The notes: generated by a model from the sequence alone, not told the origin. 64,000 bases of DNA from CAZRCZ01 sp964598765 (GCA_964598765.1 CAZRCZ010000012.1:62001-126000), one strand, 5' to 3'; shown: positions 26,073 to 34,861, counted from the stretch's first letter. Made by a program: numbers and translations.

Positions 26073-26306
26073 ATGTCATACATCGGTCGCATCAAGAACG
26101 GCGTTGTGGTCATCCAAGGTCCGACTCCCTTGCCCGAAGGAGCGGAAGTCGAAATCATTCCCCGCGCCGAGCGTGAAAATGGGAGCGCAAAGACCTCCCT
26201 TAGTCTTTACGAAAGACTCAAGCCGATCATCGGCACGGCCAAGGGACTTCCCGCCGACGCGGCGCGGAACGTTGATCATTACCTTTACGGCATGCCCAAA
26301 AAATGA
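26073..26306 (+). CDS. Antitoxin paired with a PIN-domain toxin
   Basis: This 77-residue protein begins MSYIGRIKNGVVVIQGPTPL and PEGAEVEIIP, an AbrB/DUF104-like N-terminal part that often forms the DNA-binding half of antitoxins. The C-terminal part (LYERLKPIIGTAKGLPADA... DHYLYGMPKK) is the pattern seen in antitoxins of PIN toxins. The stop overlaps the PIN gene start (ATGA at 26303-26306). The open frame extends upstream to 25962, but the homology starts at ATG 26073. Confidence 0.82.
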   Translation: MSYIGRIKNGVVVIQGPTPLPEGAEVEIIPRAERENGSAKTSLSLYERLKPIIGTAKGLPADAARNVDHYLYGMPKK

Positions 26307-26704
26307 AGGCGGTATTCGCCGACACGTCGTTTTACATCGCCTTGGTCAATCCCAAAGACGAATGGCATACGGTAGCCATGCGCCGAGCACAGGCTTGGAA
26401 CGAAAGAATCTTGACGACCGAATACGTGCTTCTTGAAACGGCAAACTGGCTGGCGCGAAGCGATGATCGTGGCGCCTTTGTCCATCTCGCGGATCAAATC
26501 CAATCCGATCCGCAAACCATAATTGTTTGGGGTGGGAGGGATCTCTTTGAAAGGGGTCGAATTCTTTACTCTGAGCGGGCGGATAAAGACTGGTCACTGA
26601 CCGATTGCATTTCCTTTGCCGTGATGCATGACCATGAAATCGCCGACGCGCTAACGGGTGATCGCCATTTTGAACAAGCGGGATTCAAGGCTCTGTTAAG
26701 ATGA
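26303..26704 (+). CDS. PIN-domain RNase toxin (VapC-like)
   Basis: The 133-residue protein has the PIN fold pattern: AVFADTSFYIALVNPKDEWH with the first acidic residue (Asp 6), a middle Glu (LLETANWLAR), and SLTDCISFAVMHDHEIADAL carrying the third acidic residue, followed by TGDRHFEQAGF. These residues form the Mg2+-dependent RNase site of VapC-type toxins. It is translationally coupled to its antitoxin (ATGA overlap). It appears intact and probably active. Confidence 0.9.
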   Translation: MKAVFADTSFYIALVNPKDEWHTVAMRRAQAWNERILTTEYVLLETANWLARSDDRGAFVHLADQIQSDPQTIIVWGGRDLFERGRILYSERADKDWSLTDCISFAVMHDHEIADALTGDRHFEQAGFKALLR

Positions 26705-26793
26705 ATTCCCTCCATCAGCCACAAAGCGGTCGAGCGGGAGCCTTCGCCGATCCCGAAGGGGTTGCGCTTAGACCCATCTTGTTGCAGGCTAAA

Positions 26794-28242
26794 ATGATGA
26801 AATTCACGGGAAATCGAAAGAAAAATTCGCGGGGGACGGTCTCCGGATTAATTCGCGGATTGAACGTTGGAGTCTTCTTGACGGCGTTCGTCCTTGCCGT
26901 TGCCGGACAGGAGCCGTCCAAGATTCAGCCGCCGACCCAGTCGTTGCGCTCAAGCGGCTCCATTCCATCTTTCCCGTCGGCCACGCAATCGAGATCCGAC
27001 GTGAGGGACGCCAAGACTCAAGCCGAGCGAAGGAAAAACGTCCTTGAAAAATACAAGGAGTCCACCGCCGGACAGAAAAAAAAGGAAGAGGAAGAAACGC
27101 CGAATCGGCCGCTCAAGGACATGGTCAGCGAGCCGTGGCTTTCGCCCAAGGGGGAGCGACTGGTCGCGGTCGTGGAGGACAGGTATTTGACCAAGGGGGA
27201 CTTGGATTTGCGTCTAAAATTAGTCGGCGAGGATATTCGACCCGACGCGGCGCGGGACGTGGACACGAAACGTAAACTCGAACAACAGAAGGTTGACGTC
27301 TCGCAAACCATCGTCTCGGAATGGGTGATGAACGCGGTGCTGGCGCTGGAGGCATTGCGCAATAAATATGCCGTCTCCGACGTCGAAGTTGACGCCGCGC
27401 TCGCCAAATTATCGGAAAACCCCTCGGACAAAACTAAAAAGGAGGAAGCATCCACCCACGTCAAGCTGGTCGGCGTTCCGCAGGATCAAATGCGCGCCGA
27501 AATCCGCGACGGTTTGCTGATCGAGAAATTCATCATGGACGTGGTGAAAAGCTATGACCGATCCTACTATCAAAAGATTTACGACGCCCAGCCCGCCATG
27601 TTTCTAATTCCGCCGCGAGTTCACGTCTTCGACGTGTTTCGCGGATTGGACGCCTCGATGACCGCCAAACAGCAAAAGGACATTCGAAAAGACCTTGAGG
27701 AAATTCGCAAGGAACTGAAGAAGCCGAAACCCGATTACGCCATGCTGACCCAAAAAAGCGATACGAACCTCCAGCTTTCCATTGGCGACATGGGCTGGGT
27801 CGCCGCCGACACCGATCTGCCTCCCGCGCTTCACAAAGTGATTTTCAGTCTGGATCCCGGGCAAACGAGCGACATTTTTCTGGCCGGACTCGGGGCGCAC
27901 GTCATACGCGTCATCGAGCGCGAGGAGGGGTCCAAATTCACGCTCGAGGCGGCCATGCCCCAGCTTCAAAATTACCTCTTCAACAAAACCAAACCCGCGA
28001 TTTACGAGGGCGTGCGCGGACGCTACAAAATTCACATGAACTCCGGCGGACTGAACAAATGGCGCGACGCCACGCCCGACGACGCCAAGCGCATCGCGCA
28101 GAAGCCCGCCAAATCCGCCGAGCCGCCCCCGAAGCCTCAACCTTTGTCGGGCAAATCACCCGTCGCGGAGGAACAGGAAAAAAAGAAGACTTCCGAGCCG
28201 CCGCCAACAATTGATCTCAATGTTCTTTCGCCGCAAAAATGA
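26794..28242 (+). CDS. Exported SurA/PpiC-type peptidyl-prolyl isomerase
   Basis: The 482-residue protein has an N-terminal signal (RGLNVGVFLTAFVLAVAG), then a Pro/Ser/Lys-rich linker. A SurA_N-like helical part (DLDLRLKLVGEDI... ALEALRNKYAVSDVEVDAAL) follows, and a parvulin domain with SIGDMGWVAADTDLPPALHK near residues 330-350 and FSLDPGQTSDIF. The tail is Pro/Lys-rich. Such proteins help outer-membrane or exported proteins fold. I chose the ATG at 26794 because the preceding 31 codons have no homology and lie before the signal peptide; the longer frame from 26701 is possible. queE follows 84 nt later. Confidence 0.85.
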   Translation: MMKFTGNRKKNSRGTVSGLIRGLNVGVFLTAFVLAVAGQEPSKIQPPTQSLRSSGSIPSFPSATQSRSDVRDAKTQAERRKNVLEKYKESTAGQKKKEEEETPNRPLKDMVSEPWLSPKGERLVAVVEDRYLTKGDLDLRLKLVGEDIRPDAARDVDTKRKLEQQKVDVSQTIVSEWVMNAVLALEALRNKYAVSDVEVDAALAKLSENPSDKTKKEEASTHVKLVGVPQDQMRAEIRDGLLIEKFIMDVVKSYDRSYYQKIYDAQPAMFLIPPRVHVFDVFRGLDASMTAKQQKDIRKDLEEIRKELKKPKPDYAMLTQKSDTNLQLSIGDMGWVAADTDLPPALHKVIFSLDPGQTSDIFLAGLGAHVIRVIEREEGSKFTLEAAMPQLQNYLFNKTKPAIYEGVRGRYKIHMNSGGLNKWRDATPDDAKRIAQKPAKSAEPPPKPQPLSGKSPVAEEQEKKKTSEPPPTIDLNVLSPQK

Positions 28243-28300
28243 ACCATCGAGATCGCGAAGAATTCAGGAAAAACGTCCTGTAAAGAATTAAACTGAAAAA

Positions 28301-28328
28301 AACTCTCCGTGATCTCTGTGTCCTCCGT
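28301..28328. repeat. CTCTGTGTCCTCCGTGGC-type repeat overlapping the queE start
   Basis: AACTCTCCGTGATCTCTGTG followed by TCCTCCGTGGC (28301-28331) is a half-site of the same family as the palindromes at 13613, 45297 and 54669. It overlaps both possible GTG starts of queE. Confidence 0.6.
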
Positions 28329-28986
28329 GGCTAAGGAAAATTCCCTCCAACTTCTCATTAGCGAGATTTATCCCTCCATTCAGGGCGAATCGTCCTTCGC
28401 GGGATTGCCGTGCGTTTTTGTCCGCCTGACCGGATGCCCTCTCCGTTGTTCATGGTGCGACACCGAATACGCTTTCACCGGCGGAACGCGAATGAGTCTC
28501 GGCGATGTCTTGAATCAGGTGAAAGCCTGCGGCGTCAATTTGGTCGAGGTGACCGGCGGCGAACCCCTCGCCCAGCCGGAATGTCCGACGCTCCTCGCGC
28601 GGCTCTGCGACGCGGGATACGAAGTGCTCTTGGAGACGAGCGGAGCGATTGACGTTTCGCCCGTGGATCGGCGCGTCGTCAAAATCGTGGATGTCAAATG
28701 CCCGGGAAGCGGCGAAGCGGAACGCAATCTTTGGTCCAATCTAAGCGCGCTCGGTCCGCGCGATGAAATCAAATTCGTGCTAGCCAGCCGAAACGACTAC
28801 AATTGGGCAAAACAGATATTGATTGAGCGCGGACTGACGAACCGCGCCGGACTCCTTTTTTCCTCCGCGCACGGTTTACTCCATCCCGCCGAATTGGCGG
28901 GATGGATCGCCGAAGACCGCCTCAACGTCCGACTTCAAATCCAATTGCATAAATACCTGTGGCCGGATCGGAGTCGAGGAGTCTAA
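28327..28986 (+). CDS. queE: 7-carboxy-7-deazaguanine synthase
   Basis: Radical-SAM enzyme that contracts CPH4 to 7-carboxy-7-deazaguanine on the way to queuosine in tRNA or 7-deazaguanine in DNA. The family start ISEIYPSIQGES is at residues 11-22. The iron-sulfur cysteines are in CPLRCSWCDT (C37, C41, C44; a CX3CX2C spacing usual for QueE). VTGGEPL and DVKCPGSGE follow, and the length of 219 residues is normal. The start is uncertain: GTG at 28327 gives a natural N-terminus, while GTG at 28309 lies in a dispersed repeat. queC, queD and queF are not in the window. It overlaps the next gene by 28 nt. Confidence 0.92.
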   Translation: MAKENSLQLLISEIYPSIQGESSFAGLPCVFVRLTGCPLRCSWCDTEYAFTGGTRMSLGDVLNQVKACGVNLVEVTGGEPLAQPECPTLLARLCDAGYEVLLETSGAIDVSPVDRRVVKIVDVKCPGSGEAERNLWSNLSALGPRDEIKFVLASRNDYNWAKQILIERGLTNRAGLLFSSAHGLLHPAELAGWIAEDRLNVRLQIQLHKYLWPDRSRGV

Positions 28987-30509
28987 GGCCAATCGAATCG
29001 CCGGCTTTTTATCGCCGCCGCTACGTCGGCCCGCTTTTGTCCTTCCTGCTCGGTCTTCGGGTTCTGGCGTCTCTTCTTTGGCTGGCGTTTCTGATTCCGG
29101 CGATCGTGGATTTGTCGTTGCCGGAAGGGGCGGTCGTGGCGCGCGCCGCCGACGTCGCGCGCGGCGAATCCCCTTATCATGATTGGAGGCATTGGCCTTA
29201 TTCCTTCGCGCCCTACGAGCCGCTGACTTATTATCCGGTCGGCTGGACCGCGAGGTTTTTCGGCCTTTCCGACGCCCCTCTGAAAATTTATCGGCTCGGC
29301 AGGATTCAATCGCTTGTTTCCCTGCTCGGAATTGGCTTTCTGCTCGCGCGGATTCTGGCGCGGTTGGGCGCGCCTCCGATTTGGCGATTGCTTGGCGTCG
29401 CGGCGTTCACGATCTGGACCGAGAACTTCACGCATCTGATAAGCTATCGCCCCGATCCTCCCCAAGTCTTCTTTTCGTTGCTCGCCCTTGCCATCGCGCT
29501 CCGGAATCCCGCGCGACCAAGAACGGTGACCACGGTGTTGATCGCCCTTTGGGTTTCAGCATGGTTCAAGGCAACCTCGTGGGGATTGATCGCCGCGTTG
29601 AGCGTTTGGATGGTTATGGGGATGGGATGGCGTCGCGCACTTCTTGGATTGCTCGCTTTCGCCGTCGCGGGCCTTGTTCCCGCCTTGATCTTGAATTGGA
29701 AACTGCGCGGTCTGCTCCTCCTGAACCTGATTGATTCCTTGGATAACGGTTATTACCTTGCTTACGCGTGGAACATTCTGCGGGAGGTTCCGTTGCTTCC
29801 CGCGGCGATTATGATTTTGGGATTGGGTTTGTCCGCGCGGCGACTGCTCTCGAATCCCGTCGGCGACGCCCCGTGGCTTCTGTCGCTCGCCACGGTTCTC
29901 TCTCTAGCCGCGGCCGTGTTTCAATCGCTCAAACCCGGCGCGTATCACAACTATTATCTCGAAGGCTATGCTCTATCGTGCATCGTGACGACGCGATGGC
30001 TGTGCCATTTGTGGCGCGAGGCGCAAGACAATTGGAAGGCCGCCCGCGAACTCATATTCACAGGTATTCTTCTCCCCGCGATTCTGATTGACGCATTTCT
30101 CTTTTTCCCCGGTCTCCGTCATGATTTGCGGATCGTGCGATTGGTCTGGAAACCCTCCGCGCTTGTGGAGCGCGTCAAACAAATCGAAGGACCGATTCTG
30201 ACGCAGAACCCGTATCTCGCCCTCGTTCGCCCCGCGCCCCCGACGCTCATGGATCAGGGACATTACACGATCCTCGCCGATCGCGGTCGCATTAACCGGG
30301 AGGAATTATTCGACAAACTTCGCCGCAGGGAATTCTCCGCCGTTCTCATGGCGACCCGCGACGTGGCGGTAACGGGAACAACCGAACCGACCATGTCCTT
30401 CTTTTACACGCCTCAATTTCTTGCACTCTTGCGCGAGAATTACATCGAGAGGGAGCAGATGGAAGGGATGTCAATCCTGCTTCCGCGCACTCGGGAGCGC
30501 CATCCATAA
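28959..30509 (+). CDS. Polytopic membrane protein, GT-C glycosyltransferase-like
   Basis: The 516-residue protein has about ten predicted membrane segments from residue 25 to 390, then a soluble C-terminal region. The first periplasmic loop carries DVARGESPYHDWRHWPYSF and YEPLTYYPVGW, in the position and style of GT-C/DUF2029-type transferases. No exact family is recognised. Start is a GTG within the end of queE, so translation is likely coupled; a later start would still leave the first span. Function probably concerns envelope polysaccharide or lipid-linked sugar transfer. Confidence 0.65.
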   Translation: MAGSESRSLRPIESPAFYRRRYVGPLLSFLLGLRVLASLLWLAFLIPAIVDLSLPEGAVVARAADVARGESPYHDWRHWPYSFAPYEPLTYYPVGWTARFFGLSDAPLKIYRLGRIQSLVSLLGIGFLLARILARLGAPPIWRLLGVAAFTIWTENFTHLISYRPDPPQVFFSLLALAIALRNPARPRTVTTVLIALWVSAWFKATSWGLIAALSVWMVMGMGWRRALLGLLAFAVAGLVPALILNWKLRGLLLLNLIDSLDNGYYLAYAWNILREVPLLPAAIMILGLGLSARRLLSNPVGDAPWLLSLATVLSLAAAVFQSLKPGAYHNYYLEGYALSCIVTTRWLCHLWREAQDNWKAARELIFTGILLPAILIDAFLFFPGLRHDLRIVRLVWKPSALVERVKQIEGPILTQNPYLALVRPAPPTLMDQGHYTILADRGRINREELFDKLRRREFSAVLMATRDVAVTGTTEPTMSFFYTPQFLALLRENYIEREQMEGMSILLPRTRERHP

Positions 30510-30530
30510 ACCTGCGGAATCACGATTTAA

Positions 30531-32087
30531 TTACTTTGCCGGAATCTCCGCCGCTTGGTCGCGCAGGACGCGGCGCAGGATTTTGCCGACGCCGCTTTTA
30601 GGAAGCGCCTCGGTGATGTAAATCCGCGAGGGGAGCTTGAATTTCGTCACCTGCGCGGCCATGTAATCCAAAACGTCCTTTTCGGTCAGGCTTCCCTTGA
30701 CGCGCGGGACGACGTAGGCGACGACGTTCTCGCCGTAGATCGGATCGGGCACGCCGACGACGGCGGCCTCGACAATTCCCGGATGGGAATAAAGGACGTT
30801 TTCCAGTTCCGCCGGATAGATGTTCTCGCCGCCGCGGATGATCATGTCCTTTTTGCGGTCCACGACGAAAAGCCAGCCCTCTTCGTCGAGGTAGCCGACG
30901 TCGCCGGTGTGAAGCCAACCGCCGCGCAACGTCTCGGCGGTCGCGTCGGGGCGATTGAGGTAGCCCTTCATCACGGTCCCGCCTTTGCTCAAAATCTCCC
31001 CGCGCTGACCCGGCGGAAGCGGCTGATCCTGATCGTCCACGATCCGAACTTCGACACCCGGTTGCGGTCGTCCCGCCGATCCGGCGCGATAGGGCAACGA
31101 GACCGGTGTCATCGTGCAGATCGCGCAATTTTCGGTCATGCCGTAAACCTCGCGGATTTTACAATCCCACCGCCGCATGAATTCCTTGGCGACCTCGATC
31201 GGCAGAGGGGCCGCGCCGACGACAACCTCTTGCAAGGATGACAAATCGTATTCATTCAATTTTGGGTGATTGAGGATCAGCGAGAGCATCGTCGGCACGC
31301 CCGCCATGACATTGCATTTGTGCTCCACGATTTTCTTCATGAATCCTTCGGGCTGAAACCACTGCGATTGGACGCCGTAGCTCTCGGCAAATTCCTCGGG
31401 GATCATATAGCCGCTGTTCATCACGGCGACGCCGGCCATGTGCGCCATCGGAAGCGCGCTCATCGAGCGGCGCGGTCCGTCCCAAAGATGATACTCGGCG
31501 GATTTGTGCGTGGCCTCGGCGCCGGCGGCCAGATTTTCATGCGTCAACATCGCCCCCTTCGGCGTGCCGGTCGTGCCGGAGGTATACATCACCATCGCGA
31601 CGTCGTGATCGTCAATTTGAGGGAGCGACGCGCGCGGCTCGCGCTGGAGAAGCGAATCGAGCGCGAATTCCGGCGGCGAGGCGTTCGGGTCGTCCTTGCC
31701 TCCGCGAATCGCGATCCACTTGAGGTGATCCAGTCCCTTGACCGCCTCGCGGACCTTGAACAGAACCGTCGTGTCGGTGATCAGCCCCTCGGCCTTGGTG
31801 TCGGAGAGGATGTAGCGCAATTCGTTAGTCGTGAGTTGATACATGACGGGAACCGAAGTCGCCCCGGCGCGGAAAATCCCCTGAAACGCCGAATAGACAA
31901 GGTGATGATTTACCATGTAAAGGGCGACGTGTTTGCCCTTGGAGATGCCGAGTTCCATGAAGGCGTTCTGGAACCGCCGCGCGCGGTCCATGATTTGGAC
32001 GTTGGTCACGTCCTCGTTTTCAAAGACGAGCGACCGGCGTTGGCCGAGACGTTGGATGGATTCTTCGGCGAGTTGGGCGAGGTTCAT
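30531..32087 (-). CDS. Acyl-CoA synthetase (AMP-forming)
   Basis: Activates a fatty or other carboxylic acid to its CoA thioester, the entry step of beta-oxidation. At 518 residues it is full length for the class I ANL family. The motifs are complete: VMYTSGTTGTPKGAMLTHEN (phosphate loop), REVYGMTENCAICTM (adenine and carboxylate), GWLHTGDVGYLDEEGWLFVV (ATP-binding Asp) and MIIRGGENIYPAELE (hinge). The C-terminal LPKSGVGKILRR carries the catalytic Lys. Chain-length preference cannot be told. It lies next to the MFE-2-like gene on the same strand, separated by a 350-nt repeat block. Confidence 0.93.
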   Translation of the reverse strand: MNLAQLAEESIQRLGQRRSLVFENEDVTNVQIMDRARRFQNAFMELGISKGKHVALYMVNHHLVYSAFQGIFRAGATSVPVMYQLTTNELRYILSDTKAEGLITDTTVLFKVREAVKGLDHLKWIAIRGGKDDPNASPPEFALDSLLQREPRASLPQIDDHDVAMVMYTSGTTGTPKGAMLTHENLAAGAEATHKSAEYHLWDGPRRSMSALPMAHMAGVAVMNSGYMIPEEFAESYGVQSQWFQPEGFMKKIVEHKCNVMAGVPTMLSLILNHPKLNEYDLSSLQEVVVGAAPLPIEVAKEFMRRWDCKIREVYGMTENCAICTMTPVSLPYRAGSAGRPQPGVEVRIVDDQDQPLPPGQRGEILSKGGTVMKGYLNRPDATAETLRGGWLHTGDVGYLDEEGWLFVVDRKKDMIIRGGENIYPAELENVLYSHPGIVEAAVVGVPDPIYGENVVAYVVPRVKGSLTEKDVLDYMAAQVTKFKLPSRIYITEALPKSGVGKILRRVLRDQAAEIPAK

Positions 32088-32135
32088 GGGGACTGCACCA
32101 TTAGGGGTTTCAATTATGTAATCAATATATTAATC

Positions 32136-32351
32136 AGCCTCAACGGGGCTGAGAATCAAAGCCCAAGGTTGGCGCGTTCCGCGCCTACCTTGGGTTATCC
32201 GAACGTCTCACCGCAACCTCAACGAGGTTGCGGAATGATGACGCTCGACTCCGCAACCCACGTTGGGGTTGCAAGAAATTTCCGACAACTTTACCCAAGG
32301 TAGCCGCTTCGCGGCAACCTTGGGCTTTGTTTCGGGACGCCTTTGGCGTCC
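32136..32351. repeat. Array of six palindromes (CCCAAGGT...ACCTTGGG type)
   Basis: In the 350-nt gap between the MFE-2-like gene and the ligase gene there are six hairpins: AGCCTCAACGGGGCT (32136), GCCCAAGGTTGGCGCG with its complement to 32195, CCGCAACCTC with GAGGTTGCGG (32211-32233), GCAACCCACGTTGGGGTTGC (from 32253), ACCCAAGGTAGCCGC with GCGGCAACCTTGGG (32293-32325), and GGACGCCTTTGGCGTCC (32335-32351). A shorter array with the same core occurs at 37154-37256. Nothing else is visible in this gap. Confidence 0.85.
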
Positions 32352-32437
32352 AAGAAATCGTTCCTGCGCTCGCGAAGATCACGATACTACGCAAACGCTT
32401 CCTCGATCACCGAAAAAATGAAATACGTCCACTTCAC

Positions 32438-34615
32438 CTATTTCATAATCGTCTCAAGTTTGGTCGCCAGCATCATGTTGCCGCTGACTTTTAATTTGCC
32501 TTGGACGAACGCGATTTGCGGATTCAGTTTCCCCGCTGAGAGATCGAGGAAATCCTCGCCCGAAACGGTGATCGTGCAATCGGCCTTCTCGCTCGCCTGA
32601 CGCTTGACGCTCCCGGGTCCATTCTTGAGGTCCACGGTCCACGTCGCGCCGTCGGGTCCGGTGACCTCGAACTGATAAATCGCCCCGACTTTTTCCACAA
32701 GACCGGGATTTTGCTTGAGCCGGTTTTCCATCTCGGCGAAGAGTTGTGCCACGCGCCCATCCGAGCCGTTGGAACCCGCGCCCTTGGCTTGCGCGCCGTC
32801 CGAACCGGACACCTTGGCGAAACCCGCCTGCAATTCGGCGGCGGAATTGGAAAGCACAACCTCGTTACGCTCCTTGACCTTGCACTGGAAAATGATCCGC
32901 GAATCCGACTCCTTCCACATCTCGGTGAGGATCGTCTCGCCCGGGAATACGTGTTTGGCGAATCGAACTTTCAGGCTCTTCAATTTCGCGGTGTCGTAAC
33001 CGCAGAAATGTTTCAGGATTGCCAATCCCGCGACGCCGAACGTGCAAAGTCCGTGAAGGATCGGCTTGTCGAAGCCGACCATCTTGGCGATATTCGGATC
33101 GGCGTGAAGCGGATTGAAGTCCCCCGACAGCCGATAGAGCAACGCCTGATTCGCGTCGGTCTTGAATTCGTCGGTGGCGTCGGGGGGACGGTTGGGCGGC
33201 TCATTGGCCGGGCCGCTGGGACCGCGATCGCCTCCGAATCCCCCCAATCCGCGAATGAAGGCGGAGGATTGATTGAACGCGATTTCCTCTCCTTTTTCGT
33301 TCTTGCTGATCGCGTCGAGAACGATCAAAGCGCCCTTGCCCTTGTCAAACACGCCGGATACCTTGCCGGAGTTCGTGATTTTCCCCTCGGTCGGCATCGG
33401 TCCGCGCAGTTCGAGATATTGCTCGCCGTGAAGCACCATCGCCGGATTGAACTTCAAGCCGGGGACTGTGACCAAATCCACCAGCATTTTGAAGGGGAAC
33501 GTGACACCCATGGTCGGCAATGCCTTGAATCCGCCGCCGTTCATTTCATAGACGAATTGGAGCATATTCTTGTCGGTCGGGTCTTTGGCCGCGCCGACCC
33601 CCAGCGCATAGATGCTCACGTCGCGCTTGGTGATTTCAATCGTGTTCGGTTTGAACTCGTGGGCAAGCACCTTCGCCGGATCAATGTTTTCGTTTCCGGC
33701 TTTCTTTTCATCCTTGCGTCCGACATTCGCCATGATCGGCCCGAACGAATCCTGCACCGTGACCGGGTGATCGGCGTTGGTGAAGTCGGTGAGCTTGGAC
33801 CAGTTGGAGGCCATATCCTCGACGGAAATGGTCTTGCTCAGGGGAAGGGAAATGCCCTTCGTCCGTTCCCAGCGGATTTTGCTGAACCATCCCGCGCCCA
33901 ATTCGAAAATCGAGCCGTTTTCATTGGAGGATTCATGGCAAAGATAAGCCACGAGCGGGCTGACGCACTCAGGCTTGAGCGCCTCCAGCATTGGCGGCGG
34001 CATAACCGTCGCCGTCAGGCGCGACCCGGCAATTGGCGCGATGGCGTTGCAGAAAATGTTTCGCCCGGCTCCCTCGATGGCGAGCGTTTTCATGAATCCG
34101 ACCAGACCCAACTTGCAAGCGCTGTAGTTGGCTTGTCCGAAATTTCCGTAAATCCCAGCTCCCGACGCGGTGACGATCACGCGGCCAAATTGATTGGCGC
34201 GAAGATGAGGCCACGCGGCGCGCGTGACAGCGTAAGAGCCTTTCAGGTGGACGCGATAAATCAGGTCCCAATCCTCCTCGGTCATTTTGTGGAAACTGAC
34301 GTCGCGCAGAATCCCCGCGTTGTTGACGACGATGTCAATTTTGCCGAAGGCGTCGAGCGCGGTTTGGACGATCTTGTCGCCATTCTCGACCGAATCGTAA
34401 TTCGCGACCGCCTCGCCGCCGAGCGCCTTGATTTCATCCACGACCTTTTGAGCGGGCGTTTGGCTCGCTCCTTCGCCGTGGATCCCGCCCCCCAGATCGT
34501 TGACGACGACCTTGGCTCCCCGGCTTCCCAAAAGAAGCGCGTGGGCGCGTCCCAAGCCGCCCCCCGATCCCGTGACAATCGCCACCCGTCCGTCAAATCG
34601 CAGTTCCTGCCCCAT
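32438..34615 (-). CDS. MFE-2-like multifunctional beta-oxidation enzyme: SDR dehydrogenase, hydratase 2, SCP2
   Basis: The 725-residue protein fuses three domains in the order of eukaryotic peroxisomal MFE-2 (HSD17B4). Residues 1-300 are a short-chain dehydrogenase: glycine loop GSGGGLGRA at 16-24, VNNAGILRD, and the catalytic Ser151, Tyr164 and Lys168 (YGNFGQANYSACK). Residues about 325-600 are hydratase 2 with YRLSGDFNPLHADP at 494-507 (Asp499, His504) and GFDKPILHGLC. Residues about 620-725 are an SCP2 sterol/lipid-carrier domain (TITVSGEDFLDLSAGKLNP). It should convert trans-2-enoyl-CoA to 3-ketoacyl-CoA through the (R)-hydroxy intermediate. Its first domain keeps even long MFE-2-specific strings such as DSVENGDKIVQTALDAFGKI. 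Neighbours are an acyl-CoA ligase and, 4 kb on, an SCPx-like thiolase, giving a nearly complete spiral. The active sites look intact. Confidence 0.95.
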   Translation of the reverse strand: MGQELRFDGRVAIVTGSGGGLGRAHALLLGSRGAKVVVNDLGGGIHGEGASQTPAQKVVDEIKALGGEAVANYDSVENGDKIVQTALDAFGKIDIVVNNAGILRDVSFHKMTEEDWDLIYRVHLKGSYAVTRAAWPHLRANQFGRVIVTASGAGIYGNFGQANYSACKLGLVGFMKTLAIEGAGRNIFCNAIAPIAGSRLTATVMPPPMLEALKPECVSPLVAYLCHESSNENGSIFELGAGWFSKIRWERTKGISLPLSKTISVEDMASNWSKLTDFTNADHPVTVQDSFGPIMANVGRKDEKKAGNENIDPAKVLAHEFKPNTIEITKRDVSIYALGVGAAKDPTDKNMLQFVYEMNGGGFKALPTMGVTFPFKMLVDLVTVPGLKFNPAMVLHGEQYLELRGPMPTEGKITNSGKVSGVFDKGKGALIVLDAISKNEKGEEIAFNQSSAFIRGLGGFGGDRGPSGPANEPPNRPPDATDEFKTDANQALLYRLSGDFNPLHADPNIAKMVGFDKPILHGLCTFGVAGLAILKHFCGYDTAKLKSLKVRFAKHVFPGETILTEMWKESDSRIIFQCKVKERNEVVLSNSAAELQAGFAKVSGSDGAQAKGAGSNGSDGRVAQLFAEMENRLKQNPGLVEKVGAIYQFEVTGPDGATWTVDLKNGPGSVKRQASEKADCTITVSGEDFLDLSAGKLNPQIAFVQGKLKVSGNMMLATKLETIMK

Positions 34616-34636
34616 TGTTCTTCCCCCTCAACAAGT

Positions 34637-34670
34637 AATCTTGCTCTTGCTCTTAATCTTACTCTTGCTC
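34637..34670. repeat. Six-base tandem repeat (CTCTTG/CTCTTA)
   Basis: AATCTTGCTCTTGCTCTTAA followed by TCTTACTCTTGCTC is a run of degenerate hexamers. A longer relative is at 44271-44320. It is simple-sequence DNA just upstream of the MFE-2-like gene. Confidence 0.6.
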
Positions 34671-34775
34671 GACGTAGAGCCATTGATTATTCACAAACTT
34701 CCGCCACTGGCAACAAAAGACGAACGCGAGAACTTCTTGCGGGCGTATTTTCAATTCTTGGATTCAGTCGCATTT

Positions 34776-34861
34776 GAGGCAACGGAGCCGCGAGCATGGT
34801 TGATCGTCCAAAGGAAAACACGCCACGCACTGGACGCTTCCTTACGGTCGCGGCTCGGTCC
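34776..34861. repeat. Inverted repeat of the GAGCCGCGACCGTAAGG type, copy 2
   Basis: GAGGCAACGGAGCCGCGAGC (34776) and CGCTTCCTTACGGTCGCGGC (from 34835) with TCGGTCC form an imperfect inverted repeat like the one at 23169-23254. With the hexamer repeat at 34637 it fills most of the 34616-34948 gap between two divergent genes; no gene is visible there. Confidence 0.65.

Noticed and set aside
28243..28308. preQ1 riboswitch upstream of queE
   Set aside because: The 66-nt gap has only a small CAGGA/TCCTG stem and a dispersed repeat; no preQ1 aptamer features can be recognised.
32711..34777. A plus-strand open frame of 688 codons
   Set aside because: It mirrors the MFE-2-like gene, which has intact catalytic motifs; the mirror frame has none.
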